Assembly (NCBI RefSeq): GCF_001570765.1
Contig: NZ_BCSH01000048.1
Coordinates: 1 to 64,000 of the forward strand
Length of the DNA: 64,000 nucleotides
From: Nocardiopsis listeri NBRC 13360
Lineage (GTDB): Bacteria; Actinomycetota; Actinomycetes; Streptosporangiales; Streptosporangiaceae
Reading direction: 5' to 3'
The position numbers and the translations under genes are program-made. The notes under the pieces were generated by a model that was given only the letters and a program-made list of their open reading frames with translations, was not told the origin of the DNA and made no database searches. Below, piece after piece: positions 60,898 to 64,000 of this stretch (position 1 is the first letter of the stretch; every line of letters begins with the position of its first letter).

Positions 60898-63756
60898 GTG
60901 GACGATTGGTCCCCCCGACAGCCGGATTCCTCCGGACCGCCCGACGATCGGTCGGACGGTGACGGCGCTCTGCAGCCGCGCCCGGAGAACCCCTATCGCA
61001 TCCCCCAGCGGCCATCAGGGGCTCGTCCCAAGGACTCTGGAGGCTTCGGCTTCGGGCATCCGCGTCCCGCGGACCCTGAGCCGAGCGATCCCGCCACCGA
61101 GGCATGGGAAGTGCCGCGGGAGACCGGTGAGACCCAGGAACGCGAGAGTGTCTCCGAGCCGACCCCCGACCACGCTCCCCGTCCCTGGGACGTGAGCCCC
61201 ACCGATCCCGTGTCCCAGGATCACGAACGCCCCGCGGAGAACTCATGGGACACCGCCGGCCGTAGCTCGTGGGGCACCCCGGGCGACGGCTTCGGGGAAC
61301 CTCAGGAGGGTTCCACGGGACCCGCGTGGGAGGGCCCGGCCTCCACCGGCGAGCCCGAGTCCGGTGCCGCCGGTTGGGGACTGGCCCCCGAACCACCGTC
61401 CGGTCAGGGCAGCTGGAACCACGGCAACAGCACGGAACCGGAACCGTGGAACGCTCCGGGCCCCGAGACGCCCTGGGATCGAACTCAGGGCGATCGAGGT
61501 GACTCCCCTGAGCGGTCCACGTGGGAACGGCCCGCGCAGCCCGCGTGGGAGGAACACGACGGACAGGCCGGCGACCCGCGTAGGCTCTGGGGCGAGGAGA
61601 CCTTCCCCGAACGACCCGCGGACGAGTGGGGCGGCCCCGCCCAGGGTCCTTCCTGGGAGCACCGGGCGGCCTCCGGAGCCGACGAGGAGCGGTGGGGCAC
61701 CCCGCCGGAGGCGGAGTCCGCCCCCGGCGGGCGAGGAGTCCCCGCCGAACCCGTACGGGAGCAGTGGGGCGCGCCGAGCACCGGCGCCCACACAGGATCA
61801 GGACAGCACACGGGATCGGCATGGTCGGCCCCGGAAGAGCCCTCCACCGAGTCCTGGGAGACGCCCTACCGCGGACAGCCCACCTACGGGGGCGACACCC
61901 CCTACCCGGGTTCGGCCCCGCTCGGGCCCGAGGACGGGTCCACCCCGCAGGCGGAACAGCAGGGGCAGGGGTACGAGTACCTCTACAGCGGTCCGGACGG
62001 CCAGGGCCCCGATGGGCCCGGCGGACCCCAGGGGCCGCACGGCCCCGACGACGACTACTACGACGACTCCTACGACGCCGGTCCTCCGAAGAAGAAGTCC
62101 CGTCGTGGGCTGTTCATCGCTCTGGCCTCGGTCGTGGTCGTGCTGGCCCTGATCGGCGGTGGCGTGGGATGGTACGTCTACACCCTGCCCGAGCCCGAGG
62201 AGGCCACAGGCGAGTACGAGGCCGCTTGGGAGGAGCAGGACTTCGCCCGTCTGGCCGCCGTCACCACTGGTGACGACGCCGAGGCCATCCTCGGCGGGAT
62301 CGACGCCGGGCTGGGCGTGGACGGGGTCGACGTGGAGATCGGCACTCCGGTCACCGACGGTGGCACCGGCAGCGCCTCCTACGAGGTGACGCTGTCGCTG
62401 ACCAACGCCTCGGACTGGGGCTGGGAGGGTGAACTCCCGCTCGTGCGCGAGGACGGTGAATGGTGGATCGATTTCTCACCCGAGGTCGCCTACCCCGGGT
62501 TGGGAGAGGGCCAGGTGCTCGCACGCACCGCCGTGTTCGGTGAGCGCGGCCAGATCCACGCCGCCGACGGCACTCGGCTGGACACCCCGGACATCTCCGG
62601 TTCACTGCAAATGATCGTCGGCACGCTGGGCGAGGCCGACGAGGACGACATCGAGAGATTGGGGCCGGCCTACAACATCGGTGACACCGTCGGTAAGAGC
62701 GGGCTCCAGCGCACCTACGAGGAGCGCTTGGCCGGTGAGGCCGCGACCACCATCCTGATGGTGGACGCCGCCGAGGCCGAGGAGCCCGACTCGTTGGAGG
62801 CCACCGAGGAGAACACCTTGGCGACCCTGGACGGGTCCGACGGTGAGTCGATCACCACCAGCGTCGACATGGGTGTCCAGAACGCGGCGTCGAACGCCAT
62901 CATCAACGCCGACGATCCGGCCGGGTTGGTCGCGATCCGCCCCTCCACCGGGGAGATCCTGGCCGCGGTGAACGTGCCCGGCGGATTCAACCGGGCCTTC
63001 GAGGGCCAGTACGCGCCCGGTTCGTCGTTCAAGATCGTCACCTACAGCGCGCTGTTGGACAACGGTCTGTCCGCCGACGCCACGATGGACTGCCCCGAGG
63101 AGTACGAGCTGGGCGGGTGGCCGTTCCGCAACGCGGGCGACGCCGAGTACGGCGAGCAGTCGGTGACCGAGGCGTTCGCGACCTCGTGCAACACCGCCCT
63201 GGTACACGAGATCGGTGAGCACCTGACCCCGGAGACGTTGTTGGCCGGTGCCGAGCAGTTCGGGATGAACAAGCCGCTGGACATCGGTGTGGCCACCCAC
63301 GAGCCGAGCTTCCCGCCGGTGGACAGCACCACCATGATGGGTGCGCAGGGCATCGGTCAAGGTCAGATCCTCACCTCGCCGCTGCACATGGCCACGGTGC
63401 CCGCGGCGGTCGCCGACGGTTCATGGCGCCGGCCGGTGTTGGTGACCGAACCGGCGGCGGAAGGGCTGCCGGAGCCGACGGCCATCGGCAACGCCGAGGC
63501 GCTGCGGCCGATGATGCGCGCGGTGGTCACCGACGGCACCGCCAAGAGCGTCGACTTCGAGGGCGAGGTGTACGGCAAGACCGGCACCGCCGAGTACGGG
63601 ACCGCCGAGGACGCCGACGAGGACGACGAACTGCCCAGCCACGCGTGGATGGTCGGTTACAAGGGCGACGTGGCGTTCGCCGTGGTGGTGGACGGCGGTG
63701 GGGGCGGTTCGGCCGTGGCCGGTCCGCTGGCCGCGAAGTTCACCAACGCGCTCTAG
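60898..63756 (+). CDS. Penicillin-binding transpeptidase with long cytoplasmic tail
   Basis: 952 aa. Residues 1 to about 400 are a disordered acidic/proline-rich tail with about 18 W-x motifs (AWEVPRE, PWDVSP, SWGTPG and similar). One membrane helix lies at 404-428. An NTF2-like MecA_N domain follows (about 436-545). The transpeptidase domain has SSFK (Ser709), SCN (763-765) and KTG (894-896), so it is a D,D-transpeptidase acting on peptidoglycan outside the membrane. GTG at 60898 is chosen because GGACGG lies about 8 nt upstream; the frame opens 300 nt earlier without protein-like sequence. It is not a classical FtsI or PbpA by arrangement. Confidence 0.85.
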   Translation: MDDWSPRQPDSSGPPDDRSDGDGALQPRPENPYRIPQRPSGARPKDSGGFGFGHPRPADPEPSDPATEAWEVPRETGETQERESVSEPTPDHAPRPWDVSPTDPVSQDHERPAENSWDTAGRSSWGTPGDGFGEPQEGSTGPAWEGPASTGEPESGAAGWGLAPEPPSGQGSWNHGNSTEPEPWNAPGPETPWDRTQGDRGDSPERSTWERPAQPAWEEHDGQAGDPRRLWGEETFPERPADEWGGPAQGPSWEHRAASGADEERWGTPPEAESAPGGRGVPAEPVREQWGAPSTGAHTGSGQHTGSAWSAPEEPSTESWETPYRGQPTYGGDTPYPGSAPLGPEDGSTPQAEQQGQGYEYLYSGPDGQGPDGPGGPQGPHGPDDDYYDDSYDAGPPKKKSRRGLFIALASVVVVLALIGGGVGWYVYTLPEPEEATGEYEAAWEEQDFARLAAVTTGDDAEAILGGIDAGLGVDGVDVEIGTPVTDGGTGSASYEVTLSLTNASDWGWEGELPLVREDGEWWIDFSPEVAYPGLGEGQVLARTAVFGERGQIHAADGTRLDTPDISGSLQMIVGTLGEADEDDIERLGPAYNIGDTVGKSGLQRTYEERLAGEAATTILMVDAAEAEEPDSLEATEENTLATLDGSDGESITTSVDMGVQNAASNAIINADDPAGLVAIRPSTGEILAAVNVPGGFNRAFEGQYAPGSSFKIVTYSALLDNGLSADATMDCPEEYELGGWPFRNAGDAEYGEQSVTEAFATSCNTALVHEIGEHLTPETLLAGAEQFGMNKPLDIGVATHEPSFPPVDSTTMMGAQGIGQGQILTSPLHMATVPAAVADGSWRRPVLVTEPAAEGLPEPTAIGNAEALRPMMRAVVTDGTAKSVDFEGEVYGKTGTAEYGTAEDADEDDELPSHAWMVGYKGDVAFAVVVDGGGGGSAVAGPLAAKFTNAL

Positions 63757-64000
63757 GAAGCCGAGAACGTGGGCGGGCCCGCCCGGTGAGCTGCTCCCTG
63801 GGAGGTGGACCGGAGTTCCGGTTCCATCGACCAGGGAGCGGCCCCGTGGGATGGATGATGGCCCGCTCACCTGCCACCACCAGGTCGTGGCGGGCCCCGG
63901 CGAACAAGACGAACGTGTCGGCGCCGACCGTCGGTCTGAGGGACCTGGCCCGGTAGCGGCGGGGCGGGGTTCGCAAGGCGTTGAGCCGACGCCGTGGCTG
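63757..64000. other. Terminal intergenic or incomplete region
   Basis: Contains the hairpin GCTCCCTGG (63793-63801) with CCAGGGAGC (63831-63839) and an inner CCGGA/TCCGG arm, a terminator for the PBP gene. Short open frames on both strands continue towards the window edge, but none has a ribosome site or recognisable motif. Confidence 0.5.

Noticed and set aside
63740-63976. Frames at the right edge as a partial gene
   Set aside because: Frames on both strands are open, neither has a ribosome site or recognisable motif, and the region holds the hairpin that ends the PBP gene.

Overview
The window is high-GC DNA (about 70% G+C) with many GTG and TTG starts and short ATGA/GTGA gene overlaps. 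This is typical of an actinomycete. Three further signs suggest Streptosporangiales, most likely Nocardiopsis or a relative: an Scr1-type XRE/DUF397/ATPase trio, a perfect CebR/CelR cellobiose operator, and type I-E CRISPR repeats. That placement is an inference.

Layout. (1) 80-16900 is an L-rhamnose utilisation locus in two blocks. Block one holds an ABC importer, a mutarotase and a LacI-type regulator (80-6377). Block two holds kinase, aldolase-dehydrogenase and isomerase (12014-16748). Between them lie two type I-E CRISPR arrays (13 and 21 repeats), both read from right to left behind nearly identical leaders, and an Scr1-type regulatory cluster. No cas gene is visible. (2) 16951-26563 is the phenylacetate pathway: paaJ-F-H-G, paaA-B-C-D-E-I and the divergent ligase paaK, with two palindromic TetR-type operators. 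The ring-opening enzyme (paaZ) and the repressor are not in the window. (3) 26602-33985 holds a serine hydrolase and a probable catabolic set: an amidohydrolase, an MHS-type symporter, an M20 N-carbamoyl/ureido hydrolase and a PucR regulator. (4) 33982-41632 holds a DUF574-like methyltransferase, a RlaP-like nucleotidyltransferase, a 30-residue membrane peptide, a zinc-ribbon membrane protein and a MATE exporter. It ends with the most unusual item: a cloverleaf RNA with a CUA anticodon whose 3' end lies one base before the ATG of a 754-residue protein of unknown function. (5) 41658-53754 holds a TetR regulator, a GH1 beta-glucosidase under a CelR-like operator, a coiled-coil membrane protein, CorA, AlkB, a Vps62-like protein, two decayed genes, an EamA exporter with a divergent LysR, a second LysR and a GNAT enzyme. 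(6) 53906-64000 holds a coiled-coil protein, a FUSC membrane protein, a divergent cyclase-family protein, PlsC, the ferredoxin reductase FprA behind an iron-box-like site, and a penicillin-binding protein with a long tryptophan-punctuated cytoplasmic tail.

How the parts fit. Block one imports rhamnose and converts its anomers. Block two isomerises, phosphorylates and cleaves it to dihydroxyacetone phosphate and lactaldehyde, and the dehydrogenase domain then oxidises the lactaldehyde. Five LacI-type operator candidates link the two blocks. The paa genes take phenylacetate through its CoA thioester, ring epoxidation and beta-oxidation towards acetyl-CoA and succinyl-CoA. All function calls rest on motifs read directly; no database search was possible.
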